Below, one piece after another: positions 1 to 7,460 of a DNA stretch of 18,980 nucleotides (positions are counted from its first letter, which is position 1; the number at the start of each line of letters is the position of its first letter). The notes beneath the pieces were generated by a model, which was given only the letters and a program-made list of their open reading frames with translations, made no database searches and was not told the DNA's origin. Made by a program: the position numbers and the translations under genes. Source of the DNA: an uncultured bacterium (GTDB lineage Bacteria; CAIJMQ01); the NCBI GenBank assembly GCA_903821905.1, contig CAIJMQ010000046.1, positions 1 through 18,980 on the forward strand, written 5' to 3'.

Positions 1-279
1 AAGTTCATCTATTTCTTTCTGCAAAGTAATATCTTTTCCTTTTAATAGGGGTGATATTATATTGTTTATGTTATCTACTGCTTTTGTTACGCCTTTACCT
101 TTAAATCTTTTTTTATCCCCATCTCGCAATTCCAAAGCTTCATGTTCACCGGTAGAAGCCCCCGAGGGAACATCGGCTCTACCTATAGTTTCCGATGAAA
201 GTTTTACTTCTGCTTCAACCGTTGGATTACCTCTTGAGTCCAGAATCTCTCTTCCTTTAATTTGAACTATACTACTCAT
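1..279 (-). CDS. eno: Enolase, N-terminal 93 residues (truncated by the window edge)
   Basis: Enolase interconverts 2-phosphoglycerate and phosphoenolpyruvate in glycolysis and gluconeogenesis, in the cytoplasm. The reverse strand from ATG at 279 reads without a stop to base 1. Its product begins [19 protein letters not shown] and contains [18 protein letters not shown] at about residues 39-56. These are the two hallmark N-terminal enolase segments: the ILDSRGNPT strand and the mobile Mg-binding GASTG loop. The start is fixed by a strong Shine-Dalgarno sequence, AAGGAGG (287-293), 7 nt before the ATG. A near-consensus promoter lies upstream in the 87-bp gap to the GTPase gene, so eno probably has its own transcript. 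The remaining two thirds or more, including the TIM barrel and catalytic residues, lie outside the window. Confidence 0.95.
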   Translation of the reverse strand, partial: MSSIVQIKGREILDSRGNPTVEAEVKLSSETIGRADVPSGASTGEHEALELRDGDKKRFKGKGVTKAVDNINNIISPLLKGKDITLQKEIDEL

Positions 280-326
280 TGATTAACCTCCTTATAAGTT
301 AAGAAACACATAGTAAATTGCCTGAG

Positions 327-356
327 ATTATACTAGCAGAGCACACCGATTGTCAA
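327..356 (-). promoter_or_regulatory. Sigma-70-type promoter of eno
   Basis: On the minus strand TTGACA (356-351) is followed by an 18-bp spacer and TATAAT (332-327), both perfect consensus hexamers. The predicted start near base 320 leaves a leader of about 41 nt that carries the AAGGAGG ribosome binding site. It is the best-formed promoter in the window and suggests high constitutive expression. Confidence 0.8.
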
Positions 357-366
357 AATACTGATT

Positions 367-1338
367 TTACATATGCAGTTCTAATATGTCTTTATCCTTG
401 AGGATATGATTTCTATCAACTCTTTGTCCGCAGTAATTTCCTCCATCCCAAAGGCGGGCAAATGTGAGATTTTCAAAATCTTTATGCACAGAAGTGGCAA
501 CTTCGTATACATTTGCACCTTTCCTCATTATGAATGGTTCTCCTTTTTCAAGTGGTTTACCGGGATGCTTAGTATATACTCTTATAACTTCCAATGCATT
601 AAAAATTTCTTGTTTTAAGTTTCCCCAATTCTGTTGTATTGCGGAGATACTTAAAATGGAAATAAATTTATCTGTATATAGTTCGTTCAAAACATTAAAC
701 CTTATTTCAGCTTTAGGTGTATCGTTTTTGTTGCCTATAAGAATGCATTTTTTGTAGGTTATAATTTCGTCTTGTTCGGTTTTAAACCCAAATCCTTCTG
801 AATGAAGAATACCGGTAATTTCTTCGATTTGCTCAAGAATGTCTTCTTGGCTTAAGTCAACTACAATTGCAACTACATCTGCTTCCCTGATAAGAGGCGG
901 CAAGTAGTTTTCCATGAAGCTTTTTGTTATGGATGGGGTATCTATAATCTGGATTTTGATATCTTCAAACCCCATCATCCCGACAAAGGGTTTTCTTGTA
1001 GCAAAAGGATATGGAGTTGACGGGGAAATAGCATTGGTAATTGCGGATATAATCTGAGATTTACCTACATTGGGTTTTCCTATAAGTATTATCTGCCCAG
1101 CACCTTCTTTGTCTATATGGGACAGAGTATCCACCTCTTTCTTGGGTGATTTTTTTTGACTCGATTTGTTAAGTTTAGAAATTTTCGTTCTCAAGTCTGC
1201 TTTGATTTTTTCCGTCCCCTTGTGCTTAGGCATAATAGCTAACATTTTCTTCAATAATTCTATTTTTTCAGACGGTGTTTTAGCTTGCCTGTATTCTTCT
1301 TCTACTTCGTGATATTGAGGGGGGAGGTTCGCTGGCAT
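367..1338 (-). CDS. TGS-domain small GTPase (DRG/Obg-like)
   Basis: This 323-residue GTP-binding protein has DRG/Obg-like architecture. An N-terminal helical, lysine-rich region (about 1-75) precedes the G domain. Visible G motifs are G1 GKPNVGKS (87-94), a possible G2 Thr114 in YPFATRKP, G3 DTPS (133-136, with Ser where the family usually has Gly), G4 NKND (203-206) and G5 SAI (232-234). A C-terminal TGS domain spans about 252-322 and ends in the typical ILKDKDILELH strand. TGS domains occur in ThrRS, SpoT/RelA and DRG-type GTPases and are thought to bind RNA or nucleotides. Related GTPases act on ribosomes or translation, but the precise role here is unknown. The ATG at 1338 has no good Shine-Dalgarno sequence. 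It lies 79 nt downstream of the 886-aa TPR gene, so co-transcription is possible. Confidence 0.85.
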   Translation of the reverse strand: MPANLPPQYHEVEEEYRQAKTPSEKIELLKKMLAIMPKHKGTEKIKADLRTKISKLNKSSQKKSPKKEVDTLSHIDKEGAGQIILIGKPNVGKSQIISAITNAISPSTPYPFATRKPFVGMMGFEDIKIQIIDTPSITKSFMENYLPPLIREADVVAIVVDLSQEDILEQIEEITGILHSEGFGFKTEQDEIITYKKCILIGNKNDTPKAEIRFNVLNELYTDKFISILSISAIQQNWGNLKQEIFNALEVIRVYTKHPGKPLEKGEPFIMRKGANVYEVATSVHKDFENLTFARLWDGGNYCGQRVDRNHILKDKDILELHM

Positions 1339-1417
1339 GTTTATCTTTTATTTAAGATTAAAAATTCTTAGGATCTTGAAGCTGGAATCTTGGATTTTAA
1401 GTGGTGAGTTCATTGCC

Positions 1418-4078
1418 CTATTCTCCGGAAATCTTTTTATTCAATTCCGTAATCTTATTATCTGCAAAGTCTTTTTCTTCCGGGAATTCCAGTAGCTTAG
1501 TATATATATTTTTTGCTTGAATTAATTGTCCGTCTTCTTCCAGAATTTCAGCTGCCCTTTTATAAGAACTTATAACTAATTTAGTATAGGAAGGATATAA
1601 ATAAGCAACTTTGAGATATTCATAAGAAGCAAGTGAAGTGTTTTTGAGTTTGTCGTAAATTTTACCTATCTCATATTGACTATTTACTTTAAGATAGTCC
1701 GGCGACTGCTCGGTATTTATTGCTTTTTTGAGATAATCCAGAGCTTCGTCCAATCTCTGTAGATTTTCAAAGGTAAGTCCTATCTTGTATAGAGTTTCTG
1801 GTATAAGCTGACTTTGCGGATATTTTTTAAGAAAAGCGGAATAGGCGTTATTGGCTTCTTCCCATTTTTCCTCCATATATAGACATTCTGATATTCGAAA
1901 TTCTGCATCTTCTTTCTCCCAAGATTCTCCTGTAATTTTTGTAAAGGCGTTTATGGCTTCTGTGAAGTTTTGCTGATGATAATAAGTCCAACCTTTCCAA
2001 TAATAGGCTTCCCAGACAAGTTTATTGTCTGCCATTTTTTCTATTAACATGTCAAAATATATTCTTGCTTGTGTATAATCTTCCCTGTTATAGTAATAAT
2101 GTGCAATTTGTAGACATACTTCAGCAATTAATTCACCATTAGGAAACTCTGTTACATATTTTTCTAAGTAAGAAAGCCCTTCTGCATCTTTGCCTGTCTT
2201 AAAATAAATTGACGCAATTGAATAATAAGATTCATCTTTCCTTTTGCTCTGCGGATAGAGGTTTAGAAGTTTCTGATATGTATTTTCAGCTTCAGTGTAA
2301 TTTTCAAGATTATAGTAACAGTTACCTGTCTGATAAAGCGCTTCTTCGCAAAATTTCGTATCAGGAAATTCTTTTAGGATTCTCTGGTAAAATTTCATAG
2401 CTTCATCATATTCACCTTTTCTAAAATAACACCATCCTGTCCAATATAAAACCTCGGGAATCATAGGAGAGCTGCCCCATCTTTCCTGTATGCTTTGGAA
2501 GGTATATACAGCCTCGTTAAATTTTTCTTCCTGATAGAAACTCAATGCAGTCTTGAATGTGGCATCTACAACTATTGGGTTTTGAGGAAATTTTTCTTCT
2601 ATTTCCTTAAAGTATTGCCTGGCACTTGAAAAGTTTTTTTCTTCTAAAAAAATATCTCCCAATTGTAAGAGAGAAAACGGGATTAATTTGCTCTGAGGAT
2701 ACTTAGATACGAGATTTTCCAGAGTCAGCAAGGCATTTGATCTGTTGCTCAATGCTTGATAACAGAGGGCTTTCTGGAAAAGCACCTCATCAGAAAGTTC
2801 CATGTCAGGGAAATTTTCTGTAATTAGATTATATTTTTCTAAAGCTTTTTCATATTGTCCTTCTTTCAAAAGAGTGTTCCCCATCCAATAAAGTATCTCG
2901 GATCCTTTGGGATGTTTGGGGAAATGTTCATTAAAGGTAGAAAATGTATCCTCAGCATTGTCATATTTCCCCTGATTATAGAAACTTAACCCTAAATTCA
3001 TAAGTACATTATCCATTTTCTCATAGTTAGGTTGTTCCTTTTCTATTTGGGAATAATATTCTATTGCTTTAGAGAAATTGTTGTCTGCATAGTAAAAATT
3101 ACCTAACTGATAAAGTGCTTCTGCTTTTAAATTACTTTTTGGGAAATCATCGACAATTTTCTGAAGCATTTGCATGCTTTCTTTTTGTTTCCCAATTTCT
3201 CTATAACAGTTGGAGAGGGCAAAAAGTGTCTCATCAACCAGTTCACTATCTTTATGCTGTTTTAAAAATCTTTCATATGTTCTTACCGCTCTTGGAAAAT
3301 CCCGTTGTTTCATATAAATACTACCAGAGTAATAGAGCGATTCGGGGATAGCGTTACTTTCTGGGAACCTGCGCATCAGTTCTGAAAATGTTTTCAGGCT
3401 TTCTTCGAGATTTTCTTCTTCAAATTGGCAAATGCCTATTCCATATAGCGAAAGAGAAGCAAAATTACTTTTCGGGAATTGAGATAAAATTTTCTGATAA
3501 CTCTCCTTAGCTTTTACCCAATCTTTTGTAGATGAATATACTTTCCCCAGCCAGTACAGGGCTTGGTCTAAATATGATTGAGTACCTGTTTCCAGTGCTT
3601 TGTTAAAGTTAGTGATAGCTTCAGGCATATTATTTTCTTCGTAAAATATTTCCCCCGTCAGTATATAAACCGAAGGAAGGAGGCTTGAGCTGGGAAATTT
3701 TATTATGAAATTATTTAATGTGGTTCTGGCTTCTGAGAATTTTTGTTCTTTTAGCTGGGAGTATGCAAGGGCATTATAGGCATTTTCTATGTATCTATTT
3801 TCAGGATATATTAGGACGACCTTTTGTAAAATTTCTTCAGCATCTTTAAACTGTTCCTCTTTAATTAGAGTTTCTCCAAGCCAATAATGAGCATCTCCAG
3901 CTAAGGAAGAATTAGGGTATTTTTCTATAAATATTTTCAATGCATCTCCAGCCATAGAATATAATTCATCATCGTAAAATTTCTTGGCAATGGAGAAATC
4001 TTCTCTCTCGTCCGCCATAAGACACAGCGGAACCATTAGAAAGTAAATCAAAACAAGAAGAAATATCTTTAATCTCAT
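1418..4078 (-). CDS. Large secreted or periplasmic TPR-repeat protein (886 aa)
   Basis: A 20-25-residue hydrophobic signal peptide (about 1-22, MRLKIFLLVLIYFLMVPLCL) is followed almost to the C terminus by roughly 23 tandem TPR-like units. The period is about 36 residues, marked by recurring elements such as YPxS, A-x-Y-x-LG and F-x-x-A. This extended spacing resembles the BamD/YbgF type of envelope TPR rather than the compact 34-residue cytoplasmic form. No enzymatic domain, second membrane segment or outer-membrane barrel is evident. It is probably a periplasmic or outer-membrane-facing scaffold for protein-protein contacts. The start is ATG 4078, next to the signal peptide, with a TATAAT-like box 13 nt upstream and no Shine-Dalgarno sequence. 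It sits between uvrA and the TGS GTPase gene. Specific function is unknown. Confidence 0.85.
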   Translation of the reverse strand: MRLKIFLLVLIYFLMVPLCLMADEREDFSIAKKFYDDELYSMAGDALKIFIEKYPNSSLAGDAHYWLGETLIKEEQFKDAEEILQKVVLIYPENRYIENAYNALAYSQLKEQKFSEARTTLNNFIIKFPSSSLLPSVYILTGEIFYEENNMPEAITNFNKALETGTQSYLDQALYWLGKVYSSTKDWVKAKESYQKILSQFPKSNFASLSLYGIGICQFEEENLEESLKTFSELMRRFPESNAIPESLYYSGSIYMKQRDFPRAVRTYERFLKQHKDSELVDETLFALSNCYREIGKQKESMQMLQKIVDDFPKSNLKAEALYQLGNFYYADNNFSKAIEYYSQIEKEQPNYEKMDNVLMNLGLSFYNQGKYDNAEDTFSTFNEHFPKHPKGSEILYWMGNTLLKEGQYEKALEKYNLITENFPDMELSDEVLFQKALCYQALSNRSNALLTLENLVSKYPQSKLIPFSLLQLGDIFLEEKNFSSARQYFKEIEEKFPQNPIVVDATFKTALSFYQEEKFNEAVYTFQSIQERWGSSPMIPEVLYWTGWCYFRKGEYDEAMKFYQRILKEFPDTKFCEEALYQTGNCYYNLENYTEAENTYQKLLNLYPQSKRKDESYYSIASIYFKTGKDAEGLSYLEKYVTEFPNGELIAEVCLQIAHYYYNREDYTQARIYFDMLIEKMADNKLVWEAYYWKGWTYYHQQNFTEAINAFTKITGESWEKEDAEFRISECLYMEEKWEEANNAYSAFLKKYPQSQLIPETLYKIGLTFENLQRLDEALDYLKKAINTEQSPDYLKVNSQYEIGKIYDKLKNTSLASYEYLKVAYLYPSYTKLVISSYKRAAEILEEDGQLIQAKNIYTKLLEFPEEKDFADNKITELNKKISGE

Positions 4079-4091
4079 TTTACTGTTTCAT

Positions 4092-4097
4092 ATTATA
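4092..4097 (-). promoter_or_regulatory. Candidate -10 box of the 886-aa TPR gene
   Basis: On the minus strand TATAAT (4097-4092) lies 13 nt upstream of ATG 4078, within the 49-bp gap after uvrA. The best -35 match at normal spacing is weak (TACATA, 4120-4115). A start near 4085 would give a leader of about 7 nt with no room for a ribosome binding site. Confidence 0.4.
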
Positions 4098-4127
4098 TAG
4101 CAAGAGTACTGTTTTATGTATTCTTTT

Positions 4128-7019
4128 TTAAACATTTACCTTAATGGACTTCCTATTGGAATTTAATATTTCTTTTAAAACCTTTCCCGTATAAGATTGT
4201 TTAGATGAACTAACTTCCTCCGGGGTTCCTTCCGCTACAATCTTTCCACCTTTATCGCCTCCTTCAGGACCGAGGTCTATAATGTAATCTGCTATTTTTA
4301 TTACCTCGGGGTTATGTTCTATAACTATTAGGGTATTCCCCTTATCCACGAGTCTATTCAGAACTTTTAACAGTTTATCTATATCTGCAAAATGAAGTCC
4401 TGTAGTGGGTTCATCCAGAATATAAAGCGTATCGCCAGTTGCTACTTTACTCAACTCTTTAGCCAGCTTTATTCTCTGTGCTTCTCCTCCGGAAAGAGTT
4501 GTGGCCGACTGACCGAGTTTTATATATCCAAGCCCTACATCATAAAGGGTCTGTAATTTCCTTTTTCCGATAGGGATATTCTCAAAAAATAGCAATGCTT
4601 CTTCGACACTCATATTTAATACTTCGGCTATATTTTTACCTTTATATTTTATTTCTAACGTCTCATTGTTATATCTTTTGCCTTTACATTCCTCGCAGGT
4701 AACATATACATCCGGTAGAAAATGCATCTCAATTTTTATCAATCCTTCACCAGAGCAGCGTTCACATCTTCCGCCTTTTACGTTAAATGAAAACCGCCCT
4801 GATTTATAACCTCTGATTCTTGCGGGTTTTGTCTTTGAAAAAAGTTCTCTTATTAAAGTAAATGTATCAGTATAAGTTGCCGGGTTCGAGCGGGGCGTTC
4901 TGCCAATCGGTTCCTGAGTTATATTTATTACTTTATCAATCTTGTTGGTTCCGGTTATTTTATCGTGTTTGCCGGGTTTTATTTTGGAACTATATAATAT
5001 TTTTGCCAAACCTTTAAAAAGGATTTCGTCTACAAGCGTTGATTTGCCGGAGCCTGATACGCCTGTTATACATATAAAAAGTCCCAGTGGAAATTTTACA
5101 TTGATCTTTTTTAAGTTATGTTCTTGAGCAGACAAAACTTCAATATGTCCTTTTTGGGGTGTTCTCCTTGTGGTAGGCGTAGGAATACGCAACTCCTTCT
5201 TTAAATATTTCCCGGTTAAAGAATCCTTGGATTCAATTATAGTTTGAAGTGAACCGGCTGCTACAATTTTACCTCCGTATTCTCCTGCTCCAGGGCCTAA
5301 ATCAATTATGTAATCGGCAGCCTTTATAGTATTTTCATCGTGCTCAACTATAATTATTGTATTTCCCAAATCTCGTAGGTTTTTTAAAGTTGTTATCAAT
5401 CTGTGTGTATCTCTTTGATGTAGTCCTACAGTAGGTTCATCAAGTATATATAAAACTCCAACTAAAGAAGAACCTATCTGGGTTGCAAGGCGTGTCCTTG
5501 CGGTTTCTCCCCCCGAGAGTGTTTCCGCTTTTCTATCTAAGGATATATAGTCAAGTCCCACATTCATCAAGAATTGTAGTCTACTTTGAACCTCTTTTAG
5601 TATTTGGTGTGTAATTAGCTTTTCCTGAGAAGTTAATTTTAAGTTTCCGAAAAAGTCCAAAGCTTCTTTTATGGTTAATGCGGTAACTTCAGCTATGGAT
5701 TTCCTGGTAATTTTTACCGATAATGCTTCTTTTTTTAATCTTAATCCATTACATTCCGGACAGGTTTTGAGTATAACGTATTTCCTGTAAATTTCTTCTT
5801 TTACGTATTCCGATTCAGTGTCGTGGTATCTTCGTTCTATGTTACCGATAACTCCTTCAAATTTATCCTGATAAGAATAAACTTGTCCTGCTCTTTCAAC
5901 GTCAAATTTAACCAGTTTTTCTTCGGACCCATATAAAATTATATTCTGAATGCTTTCGGGTAAATCTTTAAATGGTGCGTATATATTGAACTTATAATGG
6001 TCTGCCAAGGATTCAAGAATACTTCTGAAATATCTGCTGGCGGAGTTTTTCCATCGGTGTTTTTTAGTAGTTACAGGGTTTTCCCAGGCTTCTATAGCCC
6101 CTTCATCAATGGATTTGTTCTTGTCTGGAACCACTAGATCTGCATCTATTTCCATCTTTTCTCCCAATCCGTGACATCCGGGGCATGCACCATATGGAGA
6201 GTTGAAAGAGAACATGCGGGGACTTAATTCTTCATAAGAGATTTCACAATCAGGACAGGAAAAACGTTGAGAGAAGAGCTTTTCCTCTTCCTTTTTTTTA
6301 TCACTTACCACTATAAGAACTAACCCTTCAGCCAATTTGAGTGCTGTTTCTATGGAATCGGCTATATAAGTCCTGTTTTCAGGTTTTACGACGAGCCTGT
6401 CAACCACGACTTCAATATTATGTTTCTTATTTTTATCTATTCTTATATCCTCTTCCAGGTCATAAATGATTCCGTCAACCCTGACTCTTACATAACCTTC
6501 TTGTTTTATTTTTTCAAGAAAAGCAGTATATTCTCCTTTTCTGCCCCTTATCAGTGGTGCTAAAACCTGTATTTTGGTGGATACAGGATATTTCATTATT
6601 CTTTCTACAATCTGCGATGGTGTCTGGCTTTGTATTTGTCTACCGCATTTATAGCAATATACTGTTCCTATATTCGCAAAAAGGAGCCGTAAGTAATCGT
6701 ATATTTCGGTTACTGTGCCTACTGTAGAGCGCGGGTTTCTTGATACGGATTTTTGTTCGATAGCTATGGCCGGCGAAAGCCCTTCGACATAATCAATATC
6801 CGGTTTTTCCATCATTTCCAGAAACTGTCTTGCATATGCGGAAAGCGATTCCACATAACGTCTCTGCCCTTCTGCATAGATAGTGTCAAATGCAAGAGAT
6901 GATTTACCTGAACCGGAAAGGCCCGTAATTACGACCAATTTATTGCGAGGAATATCCACATCAATGTTCTTCAGATTATGTTGTCGGATTCCTCTTATTA
7001 TAATTTTGTCTTTACTCAT
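4128..7019 (-). CDS. uvrA: UvrABC excinuclease subunit A
   Basis: UvrA is the damage-sensing ATPase of nucleotide excision repair and loads UvrB on DNA lesions. The 963-residue product has the normal UvrA length and order. Walker A1 GLSGSGKS is at 33-40. A first zinc finger begins with CPDC near 256 and ends with CPGC. ABC signature LSGGE is near 501 and Walker [11 protein letters not shown] near 526. The second half has Walker A GVSGSGKS near 650, zinc finger CERC/CEEC near 750, LSGGE near 841 and [10 protein letters not shown] near 866. I chose ATG 7019 (MSKDKIII), which matches the usual UvrA N terminus. The frame is open for 23 more codons to a TTG at 7088, but that extension looks non-coding. 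There is no Shine-Dalgarno sequence, and a -10-like TAGAAT ends 11 nt before the ATG. uvrA is divergent from the tRNA genes. No uvrB or uvrC is in the window. Confidence 0.97.
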   Translation of the reverse strand: MSKDKIIIRGIRQHNLKNIDVDIPRNKLVVITGLSGSGKSSLAFDTIYAEGQRRYVESLSAYARQFLEMMEKPDIDYVEGLSPAIAIEQKSVSRNPRSTVGTVTEIYDYLRLLFANIGTVYCYKCGRQIQSQTPSQIVERIMKYPVSTKIQVLAPLIRGRKGEYTAFLEKIKQEGYVRVRVDGIIYDLEEDIRIDKNKKHNIEVVVDRLVVKPENRTYIADSIETALKLAEGLVLIVVSDKKKEEEKLFSQRFSCPDCEISYEELSPRMFSFNSPYGACPGCHGLGEKMEIDADLVVPDKNKSIDEGAIEAWENPVTTKKHRWKNSASRYFRSILESLADHYKFNIYAPFKDLPESIQNIILYGSEEKLVKFDVERAGQVYSYQDKFEGVIGNIERRYHDTESEYVKEEIYRKYVILKTCPECNGLRLKKEALSVKITRKSIAEVTALTIKEALDFFGNLKLTSQEKLITHQILKEVQSRLQFLMNVGLDYISLDRKAETLSGGETARTRLATQIGSSLVGVLYILDEPTVGLHQRDTHRLITTLKNLRDLGNTIIIVEHDENTIKAADYIIDLGPGAGEYGGKIVAAGSLQTIIESKDSLTGKYLKKELRIPTPTTRRTPQKGHIEVLSAQEHNLKKINVKFPLGLFICITGVSGSGKSTLVDEILFKGLAKILYSSKIKPGKHDKITGTNKIDKVINITQEPIGRTPRSNPATYTDTFTLIRELFSKTKPARIRGYKSGRFSFNVKGGRCERCSGEGLIKIEMHFLPDVYVTCEECKGKRYNNETLEIKYKGKNIAEVLNMSVEEALLFFENIPIGKRKLQTLYDVGLGYIKLGQSATTLSGGEAQRIKLAKELSKVATGDTLYILDEPTTGLHFADIDKLLKVLNRLVDKGNTLIVIEHNPEVIKIADYIIDLGPEGGDKGGKIVAEGTPEEVSSSKQSYTGKVLKEILNSNRKSIKVNV

Positions 7020-7030
7020 TGGAAAGTAAA

Positions 7031-7039
7031 ATTCTATCA
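7031..7039 (-). promoter_or_regulatory. Candidate extended -10 promoter of uvrA
   Basis: On the minus strand TGATAGAAT (7039-7031) is an extended -10 (TGn plus TAGAAT) ending 11 nt before ATG 7019. No clear -35 is present at 17 bp. The predicted mRNA leader would be only a few bases. The enclosing 11-mer TGTGATAGAAT also occurs just before hisG. I saw no clear LexA/SOS box. Confidence 0.4.
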
Positions 7040-7081
7040 CAGAAGAACTGGTTAATGAAATGCAGACAAGAATCCATCTGA

Positions 7082-7111
7082 TTGACAAGTTAAGGTTGCT
7101 TATACTAAAAT
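7082..7111 (+). promoter_or_regulatory. Promoter of the tRNA genes
   Basis: A perfect TTGACA (7082-7087) is followed by two overlapping -10 candidates. TAAAAT (7106-7111) has an 18-bp spacer, but would start transcription at or inside the tRNA. TATACT (7101-7106) has only a 13-bp spacer to this -35, so it would need another one. Either places transcription at, or a few bases before, tRNA position 1 (7117). The region also serves divergent uvrA. Confidence 0.5.
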
Positions 7112-7116
7112 TCTCC

Positions 7117-7190
7117 CGCGGGGTGGAGCAGCCAGGCAGCTCGTAGGGCTCATAACCCTAAGGTCGGCGGTTCAAATCCGTCCCCCGCAA
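7117..7190 (+). tRNA. tRNA-fMet (CAT), initiator
   Basis: A complete cloverleaf of 74 nt. The acceptor strand CGCGGGG (7117-7123) faces CCCCGCA (7183-7189), leaving the C1:A72 mismatch that marks bacterial initiator tRNA and allows Fmt to act. The anticodon stem TAGGG/CCCTA contains the three G:C pairs required for P-site entry, and the anticodon CAT is at 7151-7153. A73 (7190) is followed by CTA, so the CCA end is not encoded and must be added by a tRNA nucleotidyltransferase. fmt, whose enzyme formylates this tRNA when charged, lies about 2.9 kb downstream. Confidence 0.95.
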
Positions 7191-7210
7191 CTAAATCCAT
7201 AAGAATCCTA

Positions 7211-7287
7211 GGCGGTGTAGCTCAGTTGGTTAGAGCAGCGGAATCATAATCCGCGTGTCCGGGGTTCGAGTCCCTGCACCGCCACCA
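7211..7287 (+). tRNA. tRNA with CAT anticodon, probably elongator tRNA-Met
   Basis: A full cloverleaf of 77 nt including encoded CCA (7285-7287). The acceptor stem GGCGGTG/CACCGCC is perfectly paired (no initiator mismatch). The anticodon stem is GCGGA/TCCGC with anticodon CAT at 7245-7247, and the T arm contains GGTTCGAGT. The acceptor and anticodon-stem sequences resemble bacterial elongator tRNA-Met as I remember them. A CAT anticodon alone cannot exclude tRNA-Ile2, the substrate of TilS, whose gene is just downstream. It lies 20 nt after tRNA-fMet, probably in the same transcript. Confidence 0.9.
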
Positions 7288-7357
7288 AATACCTCAAAGA
7301 AACCCTAAATCTGCAGCAAATTCTAATTTTCTAACTTCTAACCCAACCCTTCTGAGT

Positions 7358-7386
7358 TTGGCTGTAATCTTTTTTGATGATATACT
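7358..7386 (+). promoter_or_regulatory. Candidate promoter of the tilS operon
   Basis: TTGGCT (7358-7363), a 17-bp spacer and TATACT (7381-7386) form a promoter-like pair, with TGA (7378-7380) giving an extended -10. The spacing puts the transcription start at about 7393-7394. That coincides with an ATG at 7394, so an mRNA starting here would be leaderless. Confidence 0.5.
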
Positions 7387-7393
7387 GGAATTG

Positions 7394-7460
7394 ATGAGAG
7401 GGGGGCAAAATTCAAGCTTTAATTCTTCAAAAAATTCAGCATACAATCGATAAATTCCGT
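7394..7460 (+). other. Probable N-terminal coding extension of tilS, out of frame by one base
   Basis: Upstream of ATG 7461 the tilS frame stays open back to 7398 and encodes ALILQKIQHTIDKFR at 7416-7460. TilS proteins normally have such a helix before the first beta strand. No ATG, GTG or TTG occurs in that frame. An ATG at 7394, placed 7 nt after a good -10 box, is one base out of register. Removing one G from the G6 run at 7400-7405 would join them, adding 22 residues (about 474 aa total). Explanations are an assembly indel, slippage at the G run, or rare initiation at ATT 7410. Confidence 0.6.

Noticed and set aside
62-265. Plus-strand ORF of 67 codons
   Set aside because: It is the reverse shadow of the enolase N terminus on the minus strand.
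7020-7060. LexA/SOS box in front of uvrA
   Set aside because: Only half-site-like CTGT is present; no complete CTGT-N8-ACAG or GAAC-N4-GTTC site was found.
7020-7088. TTG-initiated 23-codon extension of uvrA
   Set aside because: The extension (MSIRWILVC...) does not resemble UvrA, uses a TTG start and covers the -10-like box. ATG 7019 gives the usual UvrA N terminus.
7191-7210. Frame or structure in the 20-nt gap between the two tRNA genes
   Set aside because: Too short, with no hairpin or motif seen.
7211-7287. Confident call of tRNA-Ile2 because tilS is adjacent
   Set aside because: Acceptor and anticodon-stem sequences look more like elongator tRNA-Met. Proximity to tilS is not enough to assign it.
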